Under the pieces are notes generated by a model. The model did no database searches. It was not told the origin of the DNA and was given only the letters and a program-made list of their open reading frames with translations. Shown in pieces: positions 45,101 to 55,845 of a stretch of 64,000 bases of DNA; the first letter of the stretch is position 1; the number at the start of each line of letters is the position of its first letter. Source of the DNA: Dallia pectoralis (lineage: Eukaryota; Chordata; Actinopteri; Esociformes; Umbridae); NCBI GenBank assembly GCA_029465975.1, contig CM055749.1, forward strand, positions 708,205 to 772,204, in the 5' to 3' direction. Position numbers and translations under genes: made by a program.

Positions 45101-48100
45101 TTTGATTCTGACGTGGTCGGAAGGTAAGTGTTATCCAGAGTTGAGACTTTCATCTGCGGATGTGAAGGCTTTTTCTGGATCATCCTTTTGTAAATCTTGG
45201 TGCTGTGTAAAAAAGGAATCCATCAGAATACAGAAAATAGGCCAGATTTGGTTAACAGAGAGCCTTGACCAATGCCAAGATCATCCAGAAAGCAATAGAC
45301 TGTGAATTTGAAGCAGATTTCAGTACATCACTCCTATCTAGTACAGAGTTGTACAGCCAATATATTACCACTGACATACTACCTCTAATATATTACCACT
45401 GACATACTACCTCTAATATATTACCACTCACATACTACCTCTGATACAGGACCACTGACATACTACCTCTGATACAGGACCACTGACATACTACCTCTGA
45501 TACAGGACCACTGACATACTACCTCTAATACATGACCACTGACATACTACCTCTAATACAGGACCACTGACATACTACCTCGAATATATTACCACTGACA
45601 TACTACCTCTAATACAGGACCACTGACATACTACCTCTCATATATTACCACTGACATACTACCTCTAATACAAGACCACTGATATGCTACCTCTGATACA
45701 GGACCACTGACATACTACCTCTAATATATTACCACTGACATACTACCTCTAATACAAGACCACTAACATACTACCTCTCATATATTACCACTGACATACT
45801 ACCGCTGATACAGGACCACTGATATACTACCTCTCATATATTACCACTGACATACTACCTCTAATACAGGACCACTGATATACTACCTCTGATACAGGAC
45901 CACTGACATACTACCTCTCATATATTACCACTGACATACTACATCTGATACAGGACCACTGACATACTACCTCTGATACAGGACCACTGATATACTACCT
46001 CTGATACAGGACCACTGACATACTACCTCTAATACAGGACCACTGACATACTACCTCTAATACAGGACCACTGACATGCTACCTCTGATACAGGACCACT
46101 GACATACTACCTCTAATACAGGACCACTGACATGCTACCTCTGATACAGGACCACTGATATGCTACCTCTGATACAGGACCACTGACATACTACCTCTAA
46201 TACAGGACCACTGACATACTACCTCTGATACAGGACCACTGATATACTACCTCTGATACAGGACCACTGATATGCTACCTCTGATACAGGACCACTGATA
46301 TACTACCTCTGATACAGGACCACTGACATACTACCTCTGATACAGGACCACTGACATACTACCTCTAATACAGGACCACTGATATACTACCTCTAATACA
46401 AGACCACTGACATACTACCTCTAATACAGGACCACTGACATACTACCTCTGATACAGGACCACTGACATACTACCTGTAATACAGGACCACTGATATGCT
46501 ACCTCTGATACAGGACCACTGACATACTACCTCGAATATATTACCACTGACATACTACCTCTAATACAGGACCACTGACATACTACCTCTCATATATTAC
46601 CACTGACATACTACCTCTAATACAAGACCACTGATATGCTACCTCTGATACAGGACCACTGACATACTACCTCTAATATATTACCACTGACATACTACCT
46701 TTAATACAGGACCACTGACATATTACCTCTGATACAGGACCACTGACATACTACCTCTGATACAGGACCACTGACATACTACCTCGAATATATTACCACT
46801 GACATACTACCTCTAATACAGGACCACTGACATACTACCTCGAATATATTACCACTGACATACTACCTCTAATACAGGACCACTGACATACTACCTCTGA
46901 TACAGGACCACTGACATACTACCTCTGATACAAGACCACTGACATACTACCTGTAATACAGGACCACTGACATACTACCTCTGATACAGGACCACTGACA
47001 TACTACCTCTGATACAGGACCACTGACATACTACCTCTAATACAAGACCACTGACATACTACCTCTGATACAGGACCACTGACATACTACCTCTAATATA
47101 TTACCACTGACATACTACCTCTAATACAAGACCACTAACATACTACCTCTCATATATTACCACTGACATACTACCGCTGATACAGGACCACTGATATCCT
47201 ACCTCTCATATATTACCACTGACATACTACCTCTAATACAGGACCACTGATATACTACCTCTGATACAGGACCACTGACATACTACCTCTCATATATTAC
47301 CACTGACATACTACATCTGATACAGGACCACTGACATACTACCTCTGATACAGGACCACTGATATACTACCTCTGATACAGGACCACTGACATACTACCT
47401 CTAATACAGGACCACTGACATACTACCTCTAATACAGGACCACTGACATGCTACCTCTGATACAGGACCACTGACATACTACCTCTAATACAGGACCACT
47501 GACATGCTACCTCTGATACAGGACCACTGATATGCTACCTCTGATACAGGACCACTGACATACTACCTCTAATACAGGACCACTGACATACTACCTCTGA
47601 TACAGGACCACTGATATACTACCTCTGATACAGGACCACTGATATGCTACCTCTGATACAGGACCACTGATATACTACCTCTAATACAGGACCACTGACA
47701 TACTACCTCTAATACAGGACCACTGACATACTACCTCTAATACAGGACCACTGACATACTACCTCTGATACAGGACCACTGACATACTACCTCTGATACA
47801 GGACCACTGATATACTACCTCTGATACAGGACCACTGACATACTACCTCTAATACAGGACCACTGATATACTACCTCTGATACAGGACCACTGACATGCT
47901 ACCTCTGATACAGGACCACTGACATACTACCTCTGATACAGGACCACTGACATACTACCTCTGATACAGGACCACTGATATACTACCTCTGATACAGGAC
48001 CACTGACATACTACCTCTAATACAGGAACACTGATATGCTACCTCTGATACAGGACCACTGATATACTACCTCTGATACAGGACCACTGACATACTACCT

Positions 48101-48919
48101 CTAATACAGGACCACTGATATACTACCTCTGATACAGGACCACTGACATACTACCTCTAATACAGGAACACTGATATGCTACCTCTGATACAGGACCACT
48201 GATATACTACCTCTGATACAGGACCACTGACATACTACCTCTGATACAGGACCACTGACATACTACCTCTGATACAGGACCACTGATATACTACCTCTGA
48301 TACAGGACCACTGACATACTACCTCTAATACAGGACCACTGACATACTACCTCTAATACAGGACCACTGACATACTACCTCTAATACAGGACCACTGATA
48401 TGCTACCTCTAATACAGGAACACTGATATGCTACCTCTGATACAGGACCACTGACATGCTACCTCTGATACAGGACCACTGATATACTACCTCTGATACA
48501 GGACCACTGACATACTACCTCTAATACAGGAACACTGATATGCTACCTCTGATACAGGACCACTGATATACTACCTCTGATACAGGACCACTGACATACT
48601 ACCTCTAATACAGGACCACTGATATACTACCTCTGATACAGGACCACTGACATACTACCTCTAATACAGGAACACTGATATGCTACCTCTGATACAGGAC
48701 CACTGATATACTACCTCTGATACAGGACCACTGACATACTACCTCTGATACAGGACCACTGATATACTACCTCTGATACAGGATGACTCCATTCTATAAA
48801 AGAGAAATAAACTCTGAGATTAGATGGTTTAGTAGAGACCGTGTGACAGACGTGTATTCTCTAGCAGTGAAGAAAACACGCTCATCCAGATAATCTCCTA
48901 CCTGCAGCATGTACACCAT
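37338..48919 (-). CDS. fam217b: FAM217B-like protein with giant in-frame tandem repeats; frame broken inside the repeat
   Basis: Recognised by family motifs: DTDLSDSERVPSS, then DPDFLPPPFNSWSLQQLALF (FAM217: LSDSER and FLPPPF.SW.L), then, across a splice junction, DRYLRRLLQLELLQIL (matching the FAM217B DR-LIQLEWLQ segment). Function of the family is not established. The model is a candidate exon 48919-48902, exon 42917-42397 and a last exon from 42140. Phases agree across both junctions. The last exon encodes about six 15-residue repeats with SPVR, a Gly/Arg-rich segment, then about 104 copies of a 10-residue unit (AGVEPDCVTR), and a unique C-terminus ending at 37338. Two indels in the array break the frame: as read, translation stops at 39437, giving about 1,080 aa. 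Human FAM217B is near 380 aa, so nearly all extra length is repeat. The gene is head to head with ppp1r3d, as in human. Confidence 0.82.
37735..40855 (-). repeat. coding minisatellite, 30-bp unit (10 residues) in fam217b
   Basis: About 104 units. The plus-strand core is CAGTCAGGCTCAACCCCAGC. All units are 30 bp except at about 39205 (5 bp missing) and about 39449 (7 bp extra). Minus-strand variants are nearly all single substitutions that swap A/S, R/T or V/L without making stops. Confidence 0.97.
41497..41755 (-). repeat. coding minisatellite, 45-bp unit (15 residues) in fam217b
   Basis: About six copies encoding RGVSPVRGTGHLKHQ with single substitutions (A or S for G). Confidence 0.95.
42134..42350 (-). 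repeat. 33-bp array filling the fam217b 256-bp intron
   Basis: About 6.5 copies. On the minus strand each ends GGTTTGGTTTAG|GTACCTG, identical to the real acceptor at 42141. Confidence 0.95.
42397..42917 (-). CDS. fam217b: fam217b conserved exon (LSDSER and FLPPPF motifs)
   Basis: The acceptor is CAG at 42920-42918, after TTGTTCCTTCAGTACT. The donor is ACAG|GTAC, with GT at 42396-42395. It encodes 173 codons plus 2 bases. The order is Pro/Ser-rich start, basic stretch, acidic patch EEDIDTDLSDSERVPSS, then FLPPPFNSW. Joining to 42140 restores the conserved DRYLRRLLQLE helix. Without splicing a TAG follows directly, which supports the splice. Confidence 0.85.
43134..43296. repeat. minisatellite, 16-bp unit
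   Basis: About 10 copies of GGGATACAAGAGATAT in fam217b intron 1. Confidence 0.95.
43370..44405. repeat. minisatellite, about 75-88 bp unit, split by an RTE copy
   Basis: Units with AACACACCGATACTGGTGAA and ATAATGTTATAATAATAAAT. Seven or so lie before the RTE insertion and two after it. Confidence 0.92.
43855..44268 (-). mobile_element. short 5'-truncated RTE LINE copy inside a tandem array
   Basis: Nearly identical over about 400 bp to the 3' end of the element at 1.55 kb, including the C-terminal coding segment and the GATGA-type tail. It is flanked by a 9-bp direct repeat CACACCGAT (43846-43854 and 44269-44277). It interrupts one monomer of the roughly 85-bp array, so it arrived after the array formed. 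Confidence 0.9.
44510..44725. repeat. degenerate 19-25 bp repeat
   Basis: Irregular units of GATATGTTAGTAGGAGATAT. Confidence 0.8.
44726..45357. other. no gene seen (fam217b intron 1)
   Basis: Unique sequence. A minus-strand ATGATGACATCACCTGTCAA followed by a GTGAGA donor (about 44752-44736) is an alternative first coding exon for fam217b, but its phase would need a different acceptor at 42917. Confidence 0.4.
45358..48785. repeat. large minisatellite, 28-bp unit in fam217b intron 1
   Basis: About 122 copies with ACCACTGACATACTACCTCT. Variants include GATACAGG, AATACAGG and a TATATT form. Rare markers ACCGCTGATA and ACATCTGATA both recur exactly 1,372 bp apart (49 units), showing a segmental duplication inside the array. 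Confidence 0.97.
48902..48919 (-). CDS. fam217b: candidate fam217b first coding exon
   Basis: ATG at 48919-48917 is followed by five codons (VYMLQ) and a strong CAG|GTAGGA donor at 48902/48901, in phase 0. That is the phase needed by the exon starting at 42917. Other ATGs lie upstream in the putative leader, including a short upstream frame at the YY1-like site, so the true start is uncertain. Confidence 0.4.
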
Positions 48920-49204
48920 TTATCGAAAATGTATCCAATCCGACGAAAATCCGTGATATTTCCGTAAAGAATTATCAATGATTCATCCTAGAACTAAAAC
49001 AGAGAAATAACGTCTTGTAAACTACAGAATAACAGGGCTTTCACACGCCAATAGAAAGCAGTACGTTTTCAGGATGCAAAATAACAGAAATAGCAAACCG
49101 ATACGTGATTTATTTACGGTATCCATGTGACTCCTAATAACGAGTATCTCCAGATAATAAACATAGTAACCTAATAAAACCCGTTCTCATTCTAAGCTCA
49201 GAGC

Positions 49205-49270
49205 CCTCGGCTTCGCCATTTTCGCTTCTTTTTGAGACCAGAATGAATTGTGGGAAATGGAGTGTCCAAA
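49205..49270 (-). promoter_or_regulatory. fam217b promoter with ZNF143/THAP11-like and YY1-like sites
   Basis: Minus-strand reading at about 49263-49244 gives ACTCCATTTCCCACAATTC, close to the ZNF143/THAP11 promoter element. About 30 bp further downstream (49224-49211), AAAATGGCGAAG matches a YY1 element, which often sits just after the start site of housekeeping genes. The order and orientation point to transcription to the left, towards fam217b. Confidence 0.5.
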
Positions 49271-49659
49271 GCACAGCGGAGCACCTTAGAGTTGTTCTGT
49301 CTAAACCTTTGCTTTTAAGTTATCTTGGACAAAAATATGGATGCTGGAAACACGACCTTAATCTTGAATAAAAGTTGACAATGCTTACCGACTTTAATTG
49401 TAGTTGTGTGATATATTCAGCACAGGGCGAGAAGACCATTCTACATTCTAACTCACTGGGAGTCTTTTAGCCAAATGTGAAAAGTTGAGCCAATCAAAGC
49501 TTAACCAACACCATATTTCAGGATAAACGCAATCAACAGTTGTGTCATTTGTTAGTCTGTGACCCTGGATACTGGGCACCTTCTGCTCCTGATATAGACC
49601 CTGGATACAGAGATAGAGGCAGGTGTGGCTTTCATAAAGATGGAGGCAGGAGTGGGGGA

Positions 49660-50105
49660 GAGGAGGAGAGAGACAGGGGGAGAGGAGGAGAGAGAGAGGG
49701 GGGAGGAGGAGAGATACAGGGGGAGAGGAGGAGAGATACAGGGGGAGAGGAGGAGAGATACAGGGGGAGAGGAGGAGAGAGACAGGGGGAGAGGAGGAGA
49801 GAGAGACAGGGGGAGAGGAGGAGAGAGAGAGGGGGAGAGGAGGAGAGAGACAGGGAGAGAGGAGGAGAGAGACGGGGGAGAGGAGGAGAGTAACAGGGGG
49901 AGAGGAGGAGAGTGACAGGGGGAGAGGAGGAGAGAGACAGGGGGAGAGGAGGAGACTAACAGTGGGAGAGGAGGAGAGTGACAGGGGGAGAGGAGGAGAG
50001 TGACAGGGGGAGAGGAGGAGAGTAACAGGGGGAGAGGAGGAGAGTGACAGGGGGAGAGGAGGAGAGTGACAGGGGGAGAGGAGGAGAGAGAGACAGGGGG
50101 AGAGG
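49660..50105. repeat. purine-rich array, about 20-25 bp unit
   Basis: Units of GACAGGGGGAGAGGAGGAGA. The plus strand is almost purely purine over 450 bp. Confidence 0.92.
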
Positions 50106-50384
50106 GTAAACAGTCTGGCTGGGTCTCAGGACAGCACAGCATTCCGTCATGTTGGTGTCTGATATAGCCATACAAGACTGAGATTGACATGAAGAGATAT
50201 GGAGGCAGAGACGCCAGAGAAACAGAGAGATATGGAAAGAGAAAAGAGCAGGGTGGGAGAGAGAGTAGCAAAAATTGTTCAGCTTGGGAAGCAGATCTGA
50301 GGTCAGGTCAGTAGAACAAACCAGGAATGAAGTCTGGTTAGGCACATTCACACTCCGGGTGGATACTGTTACTGAGTAGGTAAG

Positions 50385-50935
50385 CAAGAATATATAACTA
50401 AATGTATATATACTAGATATGCAAGTATATATAACTAAATGTATATATACTAGATACGCAAGAATATATAACTAAATGTATATATACTAGATACGCAAGT
50501 ATATATAACTAAATGTATATATACTAGATACGCAAGTATATATAACTAAATGTATATATACTAGATACGCAAGAATATATAACTAAATGTATATATACTA
50601 GATACGCAAGTATATATAACTAAATGTATATATACTAGATACGCAAGTATATATAACTAAATGTATATATAGTAGATACGCAAGTATATATAACTAAATG
50701 TATATATAGTAGATACGCAAGTATATGTAACTAAATGTATATATAGTAGATACGCAAGTATATATAACTAAATGTATATATACTAGATACGGAAGTATAT
50801 ATAACTAAATGTATATATAGTAGATACGCAAGTATATATAACTAAATGTATATATAGTAGATACACATATATATTGTATGTTATGTATACACAAGTATAT
50901 ATAACTAAATGTATATATATTAGATACACATATAT
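50385..50935. repeat. AT-rich minisatellite, 37-bp unit (type A)
   Basis: About 15 copies with AGTATATATAACTAAATGTA; the array changes into type B at about 50860-50940. Confidence 0.93.
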
Positions 50936-52755
50936 ATTGTATGTTATGTATAAATAGTAGATACACATAGATATTGTATGTTATGTATATATATTAGATA
51001 CACATATATATTGTATGTTATGTATATATAGTAGATACACATATATATTGTATGTTATGTATATATATTAGATACACATATATATTGTATGTTATGTATA
51101 TATAGTAGATACACATATATATTGTATGTTATGTATATATAGTAGATACACATATATATTGTATGTTATGTATATATAGTAGATACACATAGATATTGTA
51201 TGTTATGTATATATATTAGATACACATATATATTGTATGTTATGTATATATAGTAGATACACATATATATTGTATGTTATGTATATATAGTAGATACACA
51301 TATATATTGTATGTTATGTATATATAGTAGATACACATATATATTGTATGTTATGTATATATAGTAGATACACATAGATATTGTATGTTATGTATATATA
51401 GTAGATACACATAGATATTGTATGTTATGTATATATAGTAGATACACATATATATTGTATGTTATGTATATATAGTAGATACACATAGATATTGTATGTT
51501 ATGTATATATAGTAGATACACATAGATATTGTATGTTATGTATATATATTAGATACACATATATATTGTATGTTATGTATATATAGTAGATACACATAGA
51601 TATTGTATGTTATGTATATATAGTAGATACACATATATATTGTATGTTATGTATATATAGTAGATACACATAGATATTGTATGTTATGTATATATATTAG
51701 ATACACATATATATTGTATGTTATGTATATATAGTAGATACACATAGATATTGTATGTTATGTATATATATTAGATACACATAGATATTGTATGTTATGT
51801 ATATATAGTAGATACACATAGATATTGTATGTTATGTATATATAGTAGATACACATAGATATTGTATGTTATGTATATATAGTAGATACACATAGATATT
51901 GTATGTTATGTATATATAGTAGATACACATATATATTGTATGTTATGTATATATAGTAGATACACATATATATTGTATGTTATGTATATATAGTAGATAC
52001 ACATAGATATTGTATGTTATGTATATATATTAGATACACATATATATTGTATGTTATGTATATATAGTAGATACACATATATATTGTATGTTATGTATAT
52101 ATAGTAGATACACATAGATATTGTATGTTATGTATATATAGTAGATACACATATATATTGTATGTTATGTATATATAGTAGATACACATAGATATTGTAT
52201 GTTATGTATATATAGTAGATACACATATATATTGTATGTTATGTATATATAGTAGATACACATAGATATTGTATGTTATGTATATATAGTAGATACACAT
52301 ATATATTGCATGTTATGTATATATAGTAGATACACATAGATATTGTATGTTATGTATATATAGTAGATACACATAGATATTGTATGTTATGTATATATAG
52401 TAGATACACATATATATTGTATGTTATGTATATATAGTAGATACACATAGATATTGTATGTTATGTATATATAGTAGATACACATAGATATTGTATGTTA
52501 TGTATATATAGTAGATACACATAGATATTGTATGTTATGTATATATAGTAGATACACATAGATATTGTATGTTATGTATATATAGTAGATACACATAGAT
52601 ATTGTATGTTATGTATATATAGTAGATACACATAGATATTGTATGTTATGTATATATAGTAGATACACATATATATTGTATGTTATGTATATATAGTAGA
52701 TACACATACATATTGTATGTTATGTATATATAGTAGATACACATAGATATTGCAT
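50936..52755. repeat. AT-rich minisatellite, 37-bp unit (type B)
   Basis: About 49 copies with TATAGTAGATACACATAGAT and TTGTATGTTATG. The main variant is CATAGATATTG against CATATATATTG. Confidence 0.95.
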
Positions 52756-52837
52756 GTTTTCATGTTTGTTCTTACACCAGACATGATCACCATCTGCACC
52801 ATCTGCTATTTTCTGTCTCCAAGCAAATATTGTCCAG

Positions 52838-53300
52838 TCTGTTGTTGACTGTTCTGCAGGTCTCTCCTGTTCCAGACAGATTGTACAGCCTGTTGTTGAC
52901 TGTTCTGCAGGTCTCTCCTGTTCCAGACAGATTGTACAGCCTGTTGTTGACTGTTCTGCAGGTCTCTCCTGTTCCAGACAGATTGTACAGCCTGTTGTTG
53001 ACTGTTCTGCAGGTCTCTCCTGTTCCAGACAGATTGTACAGCCTGTTGTTGACTGTTCTGCAGGTCTCTCCTGTTCCAGACAGATTGTACAGCCTGTTGT
53101 TGACTGTTCTGCAGGTCTCTCCTGTTCCAGACAGATTGTACAGCCTGTTGTTGACTGTTCTGCAGGTCTCTCCTGTTCCAGACAGATTGTACAGCCTGTT
53201 GTTGACTGTTCTGCAGGTCTCTCCTGTTCCAGACAGATTGTACAGCCTGTTGTTGACTGTTCTGCAGGTCACTCCTGTTCCAGACAGATTGTACAGCCTG
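52838..53300. repeat. minisatellite, 51-bp unit abutting ppp1r3d
   Basis: Nine near-identical copies with TGTTGACTGTTCTGCAGGTC. Each has a splice-acceptor-like CTGTTCTGCAG|G. The last copy runs to within about 20 bp of the ppp1r3d ATG. Confidence 0.97.
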
Positions 53301-53317
53301 TCTGTGTATTGAGCAGC

Positions 53318-54370
53318 ATGTCCAACATGGCACGACTCACAGCTTGGTCTCCTGGGAAACAGATGGAGCGGGCATCATCTCGAGGCACTAACCGGCTGGC
53401 AGTGGTGTCTCCGTGCATTATGGAGAAACCCAAGGCAGTGTCTCCCTGCATGATAGGGGGACATAGAGCACTGTCTCCTGGAAGACCCAAGCCTCGGTCC
53501 CCAGATGTGGCAGGAAAAGACGGTCTTCTCCTTGATCTTCAGAACCACAGCTGCTTTAAGCCCATCAGGAGTATTCCAATGAGCGACATCTTGGAGTCCA
53601 AATCAGAGCTAACCACCCCCCCAGTCCGGATCCGCCCCCCCAGCCCAGCACACCCAGTGTCCCCCAGGGAGCCTACGTTCAGCTGCAGCATCTCCAGCGA
53701 CCCTCCCACCAGACCCATCATGAGACACAGGGCGCATTCTATCCCCTCAGCCCAGGAGACATATAGGAACCGCCAGGTGCGCTTTATAGACGCCTTGGGG
53801 ATTCATCTAGAGGACGTCAAGGTGTTCAGAATGGGGGAGGAGCCACAAATCCCCGCCCACGTCTTCTCCCGACTCCTAATGAGCTCTGAGATTAACTCCC
53901 GGCGCTCCCTAGAGCTGTCCCTGCCCTACTTCAAACCATGCTTCCCAGAGAACCGGAGCTCACAGCCAGGCTTTGAACAGCGTCTGCTGGGACAGTCTGT
54001 GTCATTGGATCAGGTCTTGTGTTCTGAGATGGGCATTGTGGGAACTGTACAGGTTCTCAACATGGCCTATGACAAGGAGGTGATGGTCCTTTACTCCTTC
54101 ACCAACTGGAGGACCAGCGCTGAGACCCGGGCCTGCTGGGTAACCACCCTCCACGGTGACCAACCCGGGGCGGATGTCTTTCGGTTCCGCCTGCCGGTTC
54201 CTCCGTTCATCCTGCAGGCTGGAGCTCTGCTGGAGTTTGCCGTGCGGTACAGAGTGGCGGGAACAGAGTACTGGGACAACAATGATGGAGGCAACTACAA
54301 GCTGTCCTGCCACAGTTACAAGCTCACTGTGCCTCTGGAATGTGAAGACAGCATGGTGCACTTCACCTGA
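53318..54370 (+). CDS. ppp1r3d: protein phosphatase 1 regulatory subunit 3D (glycogen-targeting)
   Basis: The subunit brings PP1 to glycogen particles so that glycogen synthase and phosphorylase are dephosphorylated. The start is the first in-frame ATG (53318), giving 350 aa in one exon, the usual single-coding-exon layout. Residue landmarks: Ser-Pro motifs 10-60; RAHSIP near 138-143, a 14-3-3 type site as in mammalian R6; the PP1-docking RVxF variant RQVRF at 152-156; a CBM21 glycogen-binding domain at about 215-340 with the signature WDNNDGGNY at 319-327; and an acidic ECEDSMVHF end. Similarity through HVFSRL, GIVGTV and the C-terminus fits R3D better than R3E, and the fam217b neighbour supports this. 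A 51-bp VNTR ends about 15-20 bp before the ATG, and the reading frame stays open upstream through all its copies. Confidence 0.9.
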   Translation: MSNMARLTAWSPGKQMERASSRGTNRLAVVSPCIMEKPKAVSPCMIGGHRALSPGRPKPRSPDVAGKDGLLLDLQNHSCFKPIRSIPMSDILESKSELTTPPVRIRPPSPAHPVSPREPTFSCSISSDPPTRPIMRHRAHSIPSAQETYRNRQVRFIDALGIHLEDVKVFRMGEEPQIPAHVFSRLLMSSEINSRRSLELSLPYFKPCFPENRSSQPGFEQRLLGQSVSLDQVLCSEMGIVGTVQVLNMAYDKEVMVLYSFTNWRTSAETRACWVTTLHGDQPGADVFRFRLPVPPFILQAGALLEFAVRYRVAGTEYWDNNDGGNYKLSCHSYKLTVPLECEDSMVHFT

Positions 54371-55390
54371 TGGCCACCAGGGGGCAAGCAGTCAGAGAGC
54401 GATTCAGCATTGATATAGAGATTCATGTAGAAGGCTGATAGCACATGGACCTGGCTGAGAACAGACGATGTGACAAGTTGTTGGCAAAAATCACTCTGTA
54501 GCTGTTTTTAAATTACTTTGTATCTGTCCAAAATCCCTCTAGTTTTCTAAATTCAATCGGTAGCTGTCAAAAAAATCACACTGGAGCTGTACGAAATCAC
54601 TCTGTAGCTGTGTAAATCACTCTGTAGCTGTGTAAATCACTCTGTAGCTGTGTAAATCACTCTGTAGCTGTGTAAATCACTCTGTAGCTGTTCAAATCAC
54701 TCTGTATATGTTTTAAATGACTTTGTACGTTTTTTAAATTTCACTGTAGCTGTTTTTGAATTACTCTGTATATGTTTTAAATGACTTTGTAAGTTTTTTA
54801 AATAACTCTGTAGCTGTTTTTGAATTACTCTGCAGCTGTTGAAATCAATCTGTAGCTGTTTTTGAAGCACTATGTAGCTGTTTTTTTATTTACTATGTAG
54901 CTGTCTTGTTTTGTACTTGTATTAGTTTATTAGGTGGAAACTGTAGTATAATTTAGATTCATAGAGTTTTCTAATACATTTTATACTTTTGCATAACTTA
55001 CAGAAATGTAATATGTTTCCTTTTCCCACTGAGAATATATAATGCACTTAAGGACATGACCTGTGACTTTTTCATTTGATATGACCTCCCTCTTTCTCTA
55101 CCTCTCTCTCTTTCTGTGCCTGTCAGTCTGCGAGTGTGTATCAGGGCAATAGATGAAACCCAATAAACACTAACGAATGTTCAGGCTGATGACCTAAATT
55201 CCATGAATGTCTGAATGTGACAACACTTCATATCTGCTTTGTCAGACCAAATAAAGCAACTGGTTCAAGTAGGAATGTGGTGTTTTGCACAATAAACAGT
55301 CAACATGAATCTGCTATTTCTGGTCTTTGTGTTGAAGACGATTTTAAACAAGTTGTTTTTTGTGTTTTATCTGTGCGTTTTTATCTGTGT
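54371..55390 (+). other. ppp1r3d 3' untranslated region with a decayed 20-bp repeat
   Basis: No coding potential is seen. A run of exact 20-bp units (core TAAATCACTCTGTAGCTG) sits at 54590-54700, with degenerate relatives out to about 54910. The region ends at the AATAAA cluster. Confidence 0.5.
55162..55296 (+). terminator. ppp1r3d polyadenylation signals (three AATAAA)
   Basis: AATAAA hexamers occur at 55162-55167, 55250-55255 and 55291-55296, about 0.8-0.9 kb after the stop. Alternative ends are possible. Confidence 0.45.
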
Positions 55391-55394
55391 TTTT

Positions 55395-55845
55395 ATCTAT
55401 GAGTTTCATCTGTTAGTTTTCATCTTTGAGTATTCATCTATGAGTATTCATCTGTGAGTATTCATCTGTGAGTATTCATCTTTGAGAATTCATCTATGAG
55501 TATTCATCTGTGAGTTTCATCTGTTAGTTTTCATCTTTGAGTATTCATCTGTGAGTATTCATCTATGAGTATTCATCTATGAGTATTCATCTGTGAGTAT
55601 TCATCTGTGAGTTTCATCTATGAGTATTCATCTGTGAGTATTCATCTATGAGTATTCATCTGTGAGTATTCATCTGTGAGTATTCATCTGTGAGAATTCA
55701 TCTATGAGTATTCATCTGTGAGTATTCATCTGTGAGTATTCATCTGTGAGTATTCATCTATGAGTATTCATCTGTGAGTATTCATCTGTGAGTATTCATC
55801 TGTGAGTATTCATCTATGAGTATTCATCTGTGAGTGTCCATCTGT
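55395..55845. repeat. minisatellite, 14-bp unit
   Basis: About 32 copies of TGAGTATTCATCTG. Confidence 0.95.

Larger units (their letters stand above)
48786..49660. other. fam217b 5' region and intergenic sequence
   Basis: Unique sequence holding the candidate first exon and promoter of fam217b. From about 49300 to 49650 no further motif is clear; a ppp1r3d 5' exon could lie here but I cannot identify one. Confidence 0.4.

Noticed and set aside
45102..45305. A 67-codon plus-strand frame in fam217b intron 1
   Set aside because: No motif, no convincing start or splice context, and antisense to the host gene.
53318..54370. Assignment to PPP1R3E
   Set aside because: The CBM21 region is shared, but HVFSRL, GIVGTV and the ECEDS-VHF end fit R3D better, and fam217b is the divergent neighbour as in human PPP1R3D.
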